In this document: positions 55,131 through 62,659 of the stretch, one piece after another | How the letters are laid out: every line of letters starts with the position of its first letter | Position numbering within the stretch: position 1 is the first letter of the stretch | From: Aeromonas veronii | GTDB lineage: Bacteria; Pseudomonadota; Gammaproteobacteria; Enterobacterales; Aeromonadaceae | Assembly (NCBI RefSeq): GCF_040215105.1 | Contig: NZ_CP157875.1 | Coordinates: 65,001-129,000 of the forward strand | Direction of reading: 5' to 3' | DNA: 64,000 bases | Made by a program: the position numbers and the translations under genes | The notes under the pieces: model-generated | Seen by the model: only the letters and a program-made list of their open reading frames with translations | Database searches by the model: none | What the model was told of the DNA's origin: nothing

Positions 55131-55167
55131 TCAATTAACGTACACCATAATGGAGTACGTTAATTGA
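55131..55167 (+). promoter_or_regulatory. Long palindrome upstream of tnaC
   Basis: Perfect 13-bp arms tcaattaacgtac and gtacgttaattga separated by 11 bases. It includes GGAG (55152-55155) and TTG (55164-55166), a possible extended tnaC start. It could be an operator or an RNA stem hiding the leader start. Confidence 0.6.
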
Positions 55168-55187
55168 GCGTTATTCATTCCAACCAG

Positions 55188-55271
55188 ATGAGCAACAACA
55201 TGGCTACCATGATCGCCTCACCGAAATGGTTCACCCTGGATCACAAGATCGCCTTCTTCTTCCCGCTGTAA
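55188..55271 (+). CDS. tnaC: Tryptophanase leader peptide TnaC
   Basis: A 27-residue leader ending SPKWFTLDHKIAFFFPL. It aligns with E. coli TnaC (ending SKWFNIDNKIVDHRP): W14 and D18 correspond to W12 and D16, and P26 to P24, with identical spacing. It ends Pro-Leu-TAA, while E. coli ends Pro-TGA and Proteus vulgaris ends with Pro-Lys-Lys. Tryptophan-induced stalling at this peptide normally blocks Rho access and lets RNA polymerase reach tnaA. An in-frame TTG at 55164 with GGAG upstream could lengthen it to 35 residues; the ATG at 55188 has no clear ribosome site. Confidence 0.85.
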   Translation: MSNNMATMIASPKWFTLDHKIAFFFPL

Positions 55272-55472
55272 TATTTCGCGGTGTCTTTCATATTGCTGAC
55301 AATATGATGGCCCGCACCCATCCCGATTTTAAATAGCATTCAAGCTTGCTCGCCAAATAGATTGGCGAGACGCTGACGTGCCCCCTGATCTCACTCATAT
55401 ATATCTGCCTGAATATTATTTCTGGTGGAGGGTGAGATTCATCCTGAATATTGAAATATGGATCTTCATATC
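55272..55472 (+). promoter_or_regulatory. tnaC-tnaA spacer, candidate Rho-termination region
   Basis: 201 bases with a hairpin ctcgccaa/ttggcgag (55349-55369) that lacks a T tract and, after it, a stretch relatively rich in C and poor in G (gtgccccctgatctcactcat). This resembles the rut/pause region between tnaC and tnaA of E. coli. No frame is convincing; tnaA lacks a strong ribosome site directly before 55473. Confidence 0.6.
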
Positions 55473-56939
55473 ATGGAAAACTTCAAGCATCTGCCCGAGC
55501 CGTTCCGCATCCGTGTCATCGAACCGGTCAAACGCACCACCCGCGCCTACCGGGAGGAGGCGATCGTCCGCGCAGGCATGAACCCCTTCCTGCTGGACAG
55601 CGAGGATGTGTTCATCGATCTGCTGACCGACAGCGGCACAGGTGCCATCACCCAGGACATGCAGGCCGCCATGCTGCGCGGTGACGAGGCCTACAGCGGC
55701 AGCCGCAGCTACTACGCCCTGCAGCAGGCGGTGCAGGCCATCTTCGGTTATGCCCTCACCATCCCCACCCACCAGGGGCGCGGTGCCGAGCAGATCTACA
55801 TCCCCGTGCTCATCAAGAAGCGGGAGCAGGAGAAGGGGCTGGATCGCAAGAAGATGGTGGCGCTTTCCAACTATTTCTTCGACACCACCCAGGGCCACAC
55901 CCAGATCAACTGCTGCGTGGCCAAGAACGTCTACACCCAGGAGGCGTTCGATACCTCGGTCACCGCCGACTTCAAGGGCAACTTCGATCTGGTGAAACTG
56001 GAGGAGGCGATCCTGGAGGCGGGCCCGGCCAACGTGCCCTACATCGTCAGCACCATCACCTGCAACTCCGCCGGCGGCCAGCCGGTGTCGATTGCCAACC
56101 TCAAGGCGGTATACGCGATCGCCCGCAAGTACGACATCCCGGTGATCATGGATTCGGCCCGCTTCGCGGAGAACGCCTACTTCATCCAGCAGCGCGAACC
56201 CGGCTACGCCGACTGGTCCATAGAGGCGATCACCCTGGAGTCCTACAAGTACGCGGACGGTCTCGCCATGTCCGCCAAGAAGGATGCCATGGTACAGATG
56301 GGCGGCCTGCTCTGCTTCAAGGACGACAGCATGCTGGACGTCTACACCGAGTGCCGCACCCTGTGCGTGGTGCAGGAGGGCTTCCCGACCTACGGCGGCC
56401 TGGAAGGGGGTGCCATGGAGCGGCTCGCGGTGGGACTGCGTGACGGCATGCGCCAGGACTGGCTGGCCTATCGTATCGGCCAGGTGCAGTACCTGGTGGA
56501 TGGCCTCGAGGCCATCGGCGTGGTGTGCCAGCAGGCCGGGGGCCATGCGGCCTTCGTGGATGCGGGCAAGCTGCTGCCCCACATCCCGGCGGATCAGTTC
56601 CCGGCCCATGCGTTGGCGTGCGAGCTCTACAAGGTGGCCGGCATCCGGGCGGTGGAGATTGGCTCCCTGCTGCTGGGGCGCGACCCCGCCACCGGCAAAC
56701 AGCACCCCTGCCCGGCGGAGCTGCTGCGCCTGACCATCCCCCGTGCGACCTATACCCAAACCCACATGGACTTCGTCATCGAGGCCTTCGGCGAGGTGAA
56801 GAAGAACGCCAGCAACGTGAAGGGTCTGGACTTCATCTACGAACCGGCGGTATTACGCCACTTCACCGCTAGGCTCAAAGAAGTCGACAATCATCAGAAA
56901 ACGACCGCCAGCAAGAGCGAAAAATTAATAGAAGCATAA
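55473..56939 (+). CDS. tnaA: Tryptophanase TnaA
   Basis: A 488-residue PLP enzyme splitting tryptophan to indole, pyruvate and ammonia. [31 protein letters not shown] is nearly identical to E. coli TnaA; the PLP lysine is in [11 protein letters not shown]. TnaA rather than tyrosine phenol-lyase is supported by the overall match, the TnaC leader upstream and the permease downstream. It has a 17-residue C-terminal extension (ending [13 protein letters not shown]) beyond E. coli's 471. An upstream ATG (55458) would add MDLHI. A terminator follows. Confidence 0.95.
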   Translation: MENFKHLPEPFRIRVIEPVKRTTRAYREEAIVRAGMNPFLLDSEDVFIDLLTDSGTGAITQDMQAAMLRGDEAYSGSRSYYALQQAVQAIFGYALTIPTHQGRGAEQIYIPVLIKKREQEKGLDRKKMVALSNYFFDTTQGHTQINCCVAKNVYTQEAFDTSVTADFKGNFDLVKLEEAILEAGPANVPYIVSTITCNSAGGQPVSIANLKAVYAIARKYDIPVIMDSARFAENAYFIQQREPGYADWSIEAITLESYKYADGLAMSAKKDAMVQMGGLLCFKDDSMLDVYTECRTLCVVQEGFPTYGGLEGGAMERLAVGLRDGMRQDWLAYRIGQVQYLVDGLEAIGVVCQQAGGHAAFVDAGKLLPHIPADQFPAHALACELYKVAGIRAVEIGSLLLGRDPATGKQHPCPAELLRLTIPRATYTQTHMDFVIEAFGEVKKNASNVKGLDFIYEPAVLRHFTARLKEVDNHQKTTASKSEKLIEA

Positions 56940-56945
56940 CGAGTC

Positions 56946-56973
56946 AGGGGCACCTTATTGGGTGCCCCTTTTA
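56946..56973 (+). terminator. Terminator or attenuator after tnaA
   Basis: Stem aggggcacc/ggtgcccct with loop ttatt, followed by tttatt. The permease starts 37 bases later, so partial read-through is likely. Confidence 0.8.
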
Positions 56974-57009
56974 TTTCACAGCTCTGTGAATTTTTGGGAG
57001 TAACACAAG

Positions 57010-58224
57010 ATGACAGCCAAACCATCCGTTGCAGGAGGGGCCTGTATTATTGCCAGCGTGTGCGTCGGTGCCGGCATGCTCGGCCTGCCGAGTGCAGGCG
57101 CCGGTGCCTGGACCACATGGTCATCCCTGGCCATTATTCTGACCATGATAATAATGACTATTTCAGGCTGGATGTTGCTGGAGGCATTCAAACGTTATGA
57201 GTTGAGCGCCTCTTTCAATTCGGTTACCAAGGATCTGCTCGGCCATAAAATAAATATCTTCAACAATATGACCGTCTATTTCGTCGGCGGTATTCTGCTC
57301 TACGCCTATATCACGTCGTCCGGCCTCATTCTGAGCGGCCTGTTCGACATCGGCAGCCAGCTTGCCTCCGTGTTGTTCGTGCTGGCGTTCTCCTGGTTTG
57401 TCTGGCACTCGACCCGGGCGGTGGATCGCATCTCGGTGGTGCTCATCGTCTTCATGGTGTTGAGCTTCGTGTTCGGGGTGTCGGGCCTGGCGGCCAAGAT
57501 AGACACCGCCCTGCTGTTCAACAGCCTTGCCGAGGAGATGCGCCAGGCCCCCTATGCCCTGGCCATGCTGCTGGTGGCCCTCACCTCCTTCGGCTATCAC
57601 CACTCGGTCGCCTCCATGCGGGCCTACTACGGGGAGGAGCACAAGGCGAAGCAGGCGATCCTCGGTGGCACCCTGATCGCGCTGGCGCTCTACCTGCTGT
57701 GGCTGCTCAGCATCTTCGGCAACCTGCCCCGCGGCGACTTTGGCCCCGTCATCGCCAAGGGCGGAAACGTGGACGTGCTGCTCAAGGCGCTGGCCTCGGT
57801 GGTCGAGTCCAGCCAGGTGTCCCAGGCCATCAACCTCTTCTCCATGGCGGCCATTCTCTCCTCCTTCATCGGGGTGGGGCTCGGGGTGTTCGACTATCTG
57901 GCGGACTTGTTCCAGTTCGACAACAGCCGCGCCGGTCGTACCAAGTCCTGGGCGGTGACCTTCCTGCCGCCCCTGTTGCTCTCATTGCTATTCCCGTTTG
58001 GCTTCGTGGTCGCCATCGGCTACGCCGGTGCGGCCGCCACCGTCTGGGCCTGCATCATCCCCGCCCTGCTGGCGAAGAAGTCGCGGGAGAGTGAGGGGGG
58101 AGAGGCCGGCTTCCAGGCGCCGGGGGGACAACCCATGGTGGTCGCCGTCATCGCCTTCGGGGTGCTGACCGCCATCTTCCACTTGTTGGCCATGGCGGGT
58201 CTGCTGCCCGTCTATGGGGGCTGA
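57010..58224 (+). CDS. TnaB-family aromatic amino-acid permease, copy 1
   Basis: A 404-residue, 11-12 helix transporter of the HAAAP family (TnaB, Mtr, TyrP). GGACIIASVCVGAGMLGLPSAGAG is the family N-terminal signature and GGNVDVLLKAL and DYLADLFQFDNS are shared with E. coli TnaB. It probably imports tryptophan for TnaA. Its first 260 bases are clearly AT-richer (codons such as ATT, ATA, AAT) than the rest, unlike copy 2, which hints at a mosaic origin. Confidence 0.88.
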   Translation: MTAKPSVAGGACIIASVCVGAGMLGLPSAGAGAWTTWSSLAIILTMIIMTISGWMLLEAFKRYELSASFNSVTKDLLGHKINIFNNMTVYFVGGILLYAYITSSGLILSGLFDIGSQLASVLFVLAFSWFVWHSTRAVDRISVVLIVFMVLSFVFGVSGLAAKIDTALLFNSLAEEMRQAPYALAMLLVALTSFGYHHSVASMRAYYGEEHKAKQAILGGTLIALALYLLWLLSIFGNLPRGDFGPVIAKGGNVDVLLKALASVVESSQVSQAINLFSMAAILSSFIGVGLGVFDYLADLFQFDNSRAGRTKSWAVTFLPPLLLSLLFPFGFVVAIGYAGAAATVWACIIPALLAKKSRESEGGEAGFQAPGGQPMVVAVIAFGVLTAIFHLLAMAGLLPVYGG

Positions 58225-58754
58225 GTCGCCCCCCCTCCCGTCATATCGAGAGGGCGCCTGCGGGCGCCCTTGCGTTGCCTCCTGCCCACTCCCCCTCTGG
58301 TGGAAAACCGCCTGCACCTCACTCTCTGCGTCCTTCGGGTTTGATACCCGGGGGCATGCAGGGTAAAGTCTCACCCTCAAAAATGGCGGCCCTGCTGCCA
58401 TCTTGAGATCGGTAGCCAGCCTCAGCCACGTCTTGTCTCGCTGACGCAGCAGCAAGCGGCTGGGCGCCGATAGTACAGCTTCTGCCGTCGATACAGCAGC
58501 AAGCGGCTGGGCGTCGATAGTACAGCTTCTGCCGCTGACGCAGCAGCAAGTGGCTGGGCGCCGATAGTACAGCTTCTGCCGCCGATACAGCAGCAAGCGG
58601 CTGAGTGTCGATAGTACAGCTTCTGCCGCCGATACAGCAGCAAGTGGCTGGGCACCGATAGTACAGATGAGCGCGATCTTACGATGACAACCGGCGTAGC
58701 AGATGCAACGGTCCGCGGTCGCGACCAGATCAACAATCGTCTTTGGGGAAATAA
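58225..58754. other. Intergenic region with tandem repeats between the two permease genes
   Basis: 530 bases without a credible gene. It holds a hairpin agggcgcc/ggcgccct at 58250-58269 (weak terminator), then the 47-bp tandem repeats at 58447-58666, then the leader of the second permease. Minus-strand frames here merely translate the repeat (LLLYRRQKLYY). Confidence 0.8.
58447..58666. repeat. 47-bp tandem repeat, about 4.7 copies
   Basis: Units start at 58447, 58494, 58541, 58588 and 58635; the last is cut at 58666. Each begins cagcagcaag and contains cgatagtacagcttctgccg (spacing exactly 47). Copies differ at a few positions (c/t, g/a changes), so the array is not brand-new. Units abut without spacers, so it is not a CRISPR array. 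The last unit loses its cttctgccg end. Confidence 0.92.
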
Positions 58755-59969
58755 ATGGAACATAAACCATCGTTGGTGGGCGGGGCATGCATCATTGCCG
58801 GCGTCTGTGTCGGAGCCGGTATGCTGGGGCTGCCCAGTGCGGGGGCGGGCGCCTGGACCCTCTGGTCCATGCTCGCGGTGGCGCTGACCATGGTGGTGAT
58901 GACGGTCTCCGGCTGGATGCTGCTGGAGTCCTACAGGGGCTATCCCCTGCGCGTCTCCTTCGATACCGTGACCCGGGATCTGCTGGGGAACAAGGTCAAC
59001 GCCCTCAACAATCTGAGCGTCTACTTCGTCGGCGGCATTCTGCTCTACGCCTACATCACCTCGGCGGGCCTCATCATCGAGGGCATGACCGGGCTCGGCA
59101 GCAAGCTCTCCTCCATCCTCTTCACCCTGGTGTTCTCCCTGGTGGTGTGGCACTCCACCCGGGCGGTGGACCGCATCTCTATCTTGCTGGTGATCCTGAT
59201 GGGGCTGAGCTTTGCCTTCGGCATCTCCGGCATGTCCATGAACATCCGCCTCGACCTGCTGCTGGATCGGGTCGGCAGCGAGAGCCATTATGCTCCCTAT
59301 GCCCTGGTGATGCTGCCGGTGGCCCTCACCTCCTTCGGCTATCACCACTCCGTCTCCTCCATGCGCGCCTATTACGGCGAGGAGCGCCGCGCCAGCCGCG
59401 CCATCCTGGGGGGCACCGTCATCGCGCTCGCCTTCTATCTCGTCTGGCTGGCCAGCGTGTTTGGCAACCTGCCCCGCAGCGAGTTCGGCCCGGTGATCGC
59501 CGAGGGGGGCAACGTGGATGCCCTGCTCAAGGCGCTCGGCTCCGTCATCGAATCCAAGGCGGTGGCGAGCGCCCTCAATGCCTTCTCCATGGCAGCCATC
59601 CTCTCCTCCTTCATCGGGGTGGGGCTCGGGGTGTTCGACTATCTGGCGGACTTGTTCAAGTTCGACAACAGCCGGGGCGGCCGCGCCAAGTCCTGGGCCG
59701 CTACCTTCCTGCCGCCCCTGGTGCTCTCCCTGCTGTTCCCGTTCGGCTTCCTGGTGGCCATCGGCTACGCCGGTGCCGTCGCCACCCTCTGGACCTGCAT
59801 CATTCCGCCCCTGCTGGCCTGGAAGGTACGGGCGGCCAAGGAACAGGGCGAAGGCTTCCGGGCGCCGGGCGGGGTGCTGATGATAGGCCTGATCATCCTG
59901 TTCGGGGTGCTGACCGCTGCCTTCCACCTGCTCAACATGGTGGGCTGGCTGCCTGCCTACACCGGCTGA
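58755..59969 (+). CDS. TnaB-family aromatic amino-acid permease, copy 2
   Basis: A 404-residue permease, the same length as copy 1 and strongly similar throughout: GGACIIAGVCVGAGMLGLPSAGAGAW, GGILLYAYITSAGLIIEG, SSFIGVGLGVFDYLADLFKFDNS. DNA is nearly identical in blocks, for example over about 60 bases around 59607-59665. This one is uniformly GC-rich. Ribosome site gggga precedes ATG 58755. Probably tryptophan or tyrosine transport. Separate induction is possible because repeats and a terminator precede it. Confidence 0.88.
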   Translation: MEHKPSLVGGACIIAGVCVGAGMLGLPSAGAGAWTLWSMLAVALTMVVMTVSGWMLLESYRGYPLRVSFDTVTRDLLGNKVNALNNLSVYFVGGILLYAYITSAGLIIEGMTGLGSKLSSILFTLVFSLVVWHSTRAVDRISILLVILMGLSFAFGISGMSMNIRLDLLLDRVGSESHYAPYALVMLPVALTSFGYHHSVSSMRAYYGEERRASRAILGGTVIALAFYLVWLASVFGNLPRSEFGPVIAEGGNVDALLKALGSVIESKAVASALNAFSMAAILSSFIGVGLGVFDYLADLFKFDNSRGGRAKSWAATFLPPLVLSLLFPFGFLVAIGYAGAVATLWTCIIPPLLAWKVRAAKEQGEGFRAPGGVLMIGLIILFGVLTAAFHLLNMVGWLPAYTG

Positions 59970-60002
59970 GGCCGATGACCCCCGGCGTGTGTGCCGGAGA
60001 AC

Positions 60003-60036
60003 AGCAAAGACGGCGCCTGCGGGCGCCGTCTTTGCT
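60003..60036 (+). terminator. Terminator after second permease
   Basis: Stem agcaaagacggcgcc/ggcgccgtctttgct (15 bp) with a four-base loop. Confidence 0.85.
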
Positions 60037-60182
60037 GGTACGCGCACTCGGCAGCCGCGCGCTGAGCCCGACACCCGGCGGCCTACGCCTGCCGTGACAA
60101 CATTTTGGGCTCTGATTGATCCCCATTCTCCATGCCTTGACTATGCTTTGGTTCTCTTTTGAGCCTAAACAAGGAGCCGACC

Positions 60183-60482
60183 ATGGCATGGACTATCGAT
60201 GACTCGCAACCCCGCATCCTCTACAACAAGGACAAGCACGTGGCCGTGCCCCCTGCGGGGATGAGCAAGTACCACGAGTGGCGCCGGGAGATAGTGCGCG
60301 GTACCGATCCCAAGAACGCTGCCGACAAGGTGGGCGACATGCACTACGAGCAGCTGAGCGGTAAGAATAAAGGGATCTACACGATCCGCCTCAGCCAGGA
60401 GCACAGGGTCGCTTTTACCCTCAACAGCACCCTGCAGCAGGTCAATGTCATCAGCATTGGCGGCCACTTCCCGCCGAGTTGA
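60183..60482 (+). CDS. Orphan RelE/ParE-like protein
   Basis: A 99-residue protein whose C-terminal half (YEQLSGKNKGIYTIRLSQEHRVAFTL, VNVISIGGHFPP) has the pattern of RelE/ParE-superfamily toxins: L-x-G, then IR(L/I)-x-x-x-HR and a final beta strand before GGH. No antitoxin-like gene is next to it on either side, which is odd for such a toxin. ATG 60183 follows aaggag. It may be a solitary homologue with another role. Confidence 0.7.
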   Translation: MAWTIDDSQPRILYNKDKHVAVPPAGMSKYHEWRREIVRGTDPKNAADKVGDMHYEQLSGKNKGIYTIRLSQEHRVAFTLNSTLQQVNVISIGGHFPPS

Positions 60483-60502
60483 GTGACGGACGAGTCATCA
60501 TG

Positions 60503-60528
60503 ACGGCGCCCCGGCGCCGTTTTTTATG
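60503..60528. terminator. Terminator after orphan RelE-like gene
   Basis: Stem acggcgcc/ggcgccgt with a two-base centre, followed by six T; lies between convergent genes. Confidence 0.85.
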
Positions 60529-61315
60529 GGGACGTGGGGGCAGAGGGAGGCGCCAAGGTGGTGGTGCCACTCTCTTGCAGTGCCAGCTTCCGGTATCGTT
60601 CGATGACGCCTTCTTGCTTCATCTGTTTCAGCACGGCGGCGAGAGGGCCGAGCATGCTCTGATGGCGCCGGTGCAGATAGACGAAAGAATCCGCCGTGAT
60701 CATGACGCCGGCGGAGTAGATCCGTTGGTAGTCGACAGAGTGAACCACCAGATGTTGCAGAGCCTGGCGGGCAATCATGGACTGTTCTACGTAGATATCG
60801 CTGCGGCCCTTGAGCAGCTTGTTCATGCCCTGGGCCACGGTGCCGATGGTGGAGAGTCGTTCCCCGCTGACCACTTTGCCGAGTTCGATCTCCGGCAGTT
60901 TGGCTCCGCGCCTGTACTCCACCCGATAGGAGGTCGGTTGCAGGCTCTGCCATCCTGACAGCCGTATGTTCGGCAGAGCCGTGTAGACCTCGTAGGAGAG
61001 GGGGAAGTGAGACTCCGGCACTCGCAACAGGGCCTGGGTCTGGCTCTGGTAGATCGCCGGTCTGTGGATCTCGCCATCGACCTCTCCCCTGGCCGCCAGA
61101 TAGGGAGCCCGTCCACCGGGATAGCCAAGATAGGTGAAGCGATAACCGAGGCGGGTAAAGGCATCGCGATAGATAAGTTCGAGCCAGCGCCCGTACATGG
61201 ACTCCTTGGTCTCGGTGGAACTCACCAGAGTGATCTGATCCGGTCCGCTGGCCCCCATGGCAAAGGGGGCCAGCAGTGCCATCATCAGCATGAAACATCG
61301 CGATACAAATGCCAT
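60524..61315 (-). CDS. Periplasmic solute-binding-like protein (family 3)
   Basis: A 263-residue exported protein: signal peptide ending FAMGA, then ITLVSSTETKESMYGRWLELIYRDAFTRLGYRFTY, reminiscent of bacterial extracellular solute-binding family 3 receptors. DGEIHRPAIYQSQTQ and KVVSGERLSTIGTVAQGMNKLLKGRSDIYVEQS are consistent. No permease or ATPase genes lie nearby, so it may be a free-standing sensor or orphan. The ligand is unknown. Confidence 0.75.
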   Translation of the reverse strand: MAFVSRCFMLMMALLAPFAMGASGPDQITLVSSTETKESMYGRWLELIYRDAFTRLGYRFTYLGYPGGRAPYLAARGEVDGEIHRPAIYQSQTQALLRVPESHFPLSYEVYTALPNIRLSGWQSLQPTSYRVEYRRGAKLPEIELGKVVSGERLSTIGTVAQGMNKLLKGRSDIYVEQSMIARQALQHLVVHSVDYQRIYSAGVMITADSFVYLHRRHQSMLGPLAAVLKQMKQEGVIERYRKLALQESGTTTLAPPSAPTSP

Positions 61316-61438
61316 ACCGGCTCCCTGAATGTCCGCCAGCCTACTCTGGCGCGACAGTTACCAGCCTAGCTCAGTGGTGAGGCGGAAACCTGATTGGTGC
61401 AAAGACGAGAGGGGGTATTGCAGCGTTTCGCGCTGTCA

Positions 61439-61945
61439 TTATGGCTGCTGTAGCCAGGGTGATCGGCGATCTTGATACTGGGCAGCGGTAATGAATTGTC
61501 CAAATGTCTCACACCAGACGATCACGCTGTTGTAATCGGCCGGGTTCACATCGGTCGGCAGCGGCACGATGAAGTTGTCGAAGGTCTTCACCGCGCCGAC
61601 GTGCGCCATCCGACCCTTGAGGCGAGCAAAATCCGCCTCCGTTTCCACGAATTCCGGCGATAGATAGAGCTGATAGTCGGGTCCGGGCGCCAGTCTGCCC
61701 ATCAGGCTGATGGCGGTGGGCCCGACGCTCACCCGGCCCTCTCCCCAGTGCAGCCGATCGCTGTCCTTGAGCTCTCGCTTGAAGGTGCCCTGATAGGTCG
61801 CCTGCGCCTGGCTGGCCGCCACCTGCTCGCCGCTCGGGCCGGGCGGTGCTATCAGGATCGGCAGCAGATAGATGCCGGCGGCAAAGCCCGCGCCCCCCAC
61901 CAGCAGGTGAGTGGCCAGCAGCAGGGCGATTGTCTTGCGTTGCAT
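61439..61945 (-). CDS. DM13-domain membrane-anchored protein
   Basis: A 168-residue protein with an N-terminal membrane anchor (IALLLATHLLVGGAGFAAGIYLLPIL) and a DM13-type domain: GTFKRELKDSDRLHWGEGRVSV, YQLYLSPEFVETEADF, GRMAHVGAVKTFDNFIVPLP, YNSVIVWCETFGQFITAAQYQ. The conserved cysteine of VIVWCE is present; DM13 is thought to be a redox domain. I start at ATG 61945, with gagg before it, not at an upstream in-frame start. Unlinked on its transcript to the next gene. Confidence 0.83.
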   Translation of the reverse strand: MQRKTIALLLATHLLVGGAGFAAGIYLLPILIAPPGPSGEQVAASQAQATYQGTFKRELKDSDRLHWGEGRVSVGPTAISLMGRLAPGPDYQLYLSPEFVETEADFARLKGRMAHVGAVKTFDNFIVPLPTDVNPADYNSVIVWCETFGQFITAAQYQDRRSPWLQQP

Positions 61946-62078
61946 GATGCCTCGCGCGTTGATGAAATGATGCCCCACCCTAACAGCGCAACGCCGCCAT
62001 GCCCATCCCGGTCTGGGGGGCATGGCGGCATTCTCTGCGGCGAACGGGCCCGGACGAGCCGAGAGCGCATATGGGGTC

Positions 62079-62483
62079 TTACTGGATGCTGACCGACAGG
62101 GTGTGAGGCACCTGTTCGCCGCGGCGGGCGGAGGCGCGCATCTGGTAGACCTGGATCTGGTACTTGCCGGCGGCGGGCAGGGCGCCTTGCCACTTCTCGC
62201 CGACCGCACCGGATCCCAGCGCCTCGGCCTCACCGGGCACGGCCCCTGGTGCGAAGACGTTGAAGTTGGCATTGCTGCTGCCAGCGATGCTGATCGTCAT
62301 GGTCTGGCCCGCCTTGGCGACCAGGGTGTAGTTGATGCTGTCGTAGCCCTTGAAGTTGCCCTTCATCTGGGCGCTGTGCGCCCCCTTGGCAAATTGCACC
62401 GGCACTGTGGTGACCTTGTCGGCCGCCTGGGCCCCGGTCACCAGCGTCATGGCCAGCAGGGCGGCCTGGATCGCTCTCTTCAT
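62079..62483 (-). CDS. pliG: Periplasmic inhibitor of g-type lysozyme PliG
   Basis: A 134-residue exported protein: signal peptide to GAQAA, then KVTTVPVQFAKGAHSAQMKGNFKGYDSINYTL, which aligns with E. coli PliG (VNVEFRKGHSSAQYSGEIKGYD). The middle (AKAGQTMTISI) and the C-terminal LPAAGKYQIQVYQMRASARRGE also match. PliG binds animal goose-type lysozyme in the periplasm, protecting cell wall during host contact. Start ATG 62483 follows gaggtg. Function inferred by similarity from memory. Confidence 0.82.
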   Translation of the reverse strand: MKRAIQAALLAMTLVTGAQAADKVTTVPVQFAKGAHSAQMKGNFKGYDSINYTLVAKAGQTMTISIAGSSNANFNVFAPGAVPGEAEALGSGAVGEKWQGALPAAGKYQIQVYQMRASARRGEQVPHTLSVSIQ

Positions 62484-62623
62484 TGTTGCACCTCGTGAGG
62501 AGGGCCCTGTCACTCTGGCAGGGCCACCCAGACAAGATAGGCCTAAATCGATGGGCTGCCTATGGGCGAAGAGACGGGCGTCCTGGTGCGGACGGGGGAG
62601 GCCGTCTGGAGGGCATGGCTGAA

Positions 62624-62649
62624 GTGAAGGGGCCGGACGGCCCCTTCGG
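62624..62649. terminator. Probable terminator after PotF-like gene
   Basis: Stem gaaggggccg/cggccccttc, weak T content, just below the stop of the minus-strand gene at 62660. Confidence 0.55.
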
Positions 62650-62659
62650 TGTGCCTGTG

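Noticed and set aside
55081..55187. CRP or TrpR sites upstream of tnaC
   Set aside because: No TGTGA-N6-TCACA; the palindrome has 11 bases between GTAC repeats, one more than the TrpR operator, so neither call is supported.
58447..58666. CRISPR array
   Set aside because: Units abut exactly every 47 bases with no unique spacers and no cas genes nearby.
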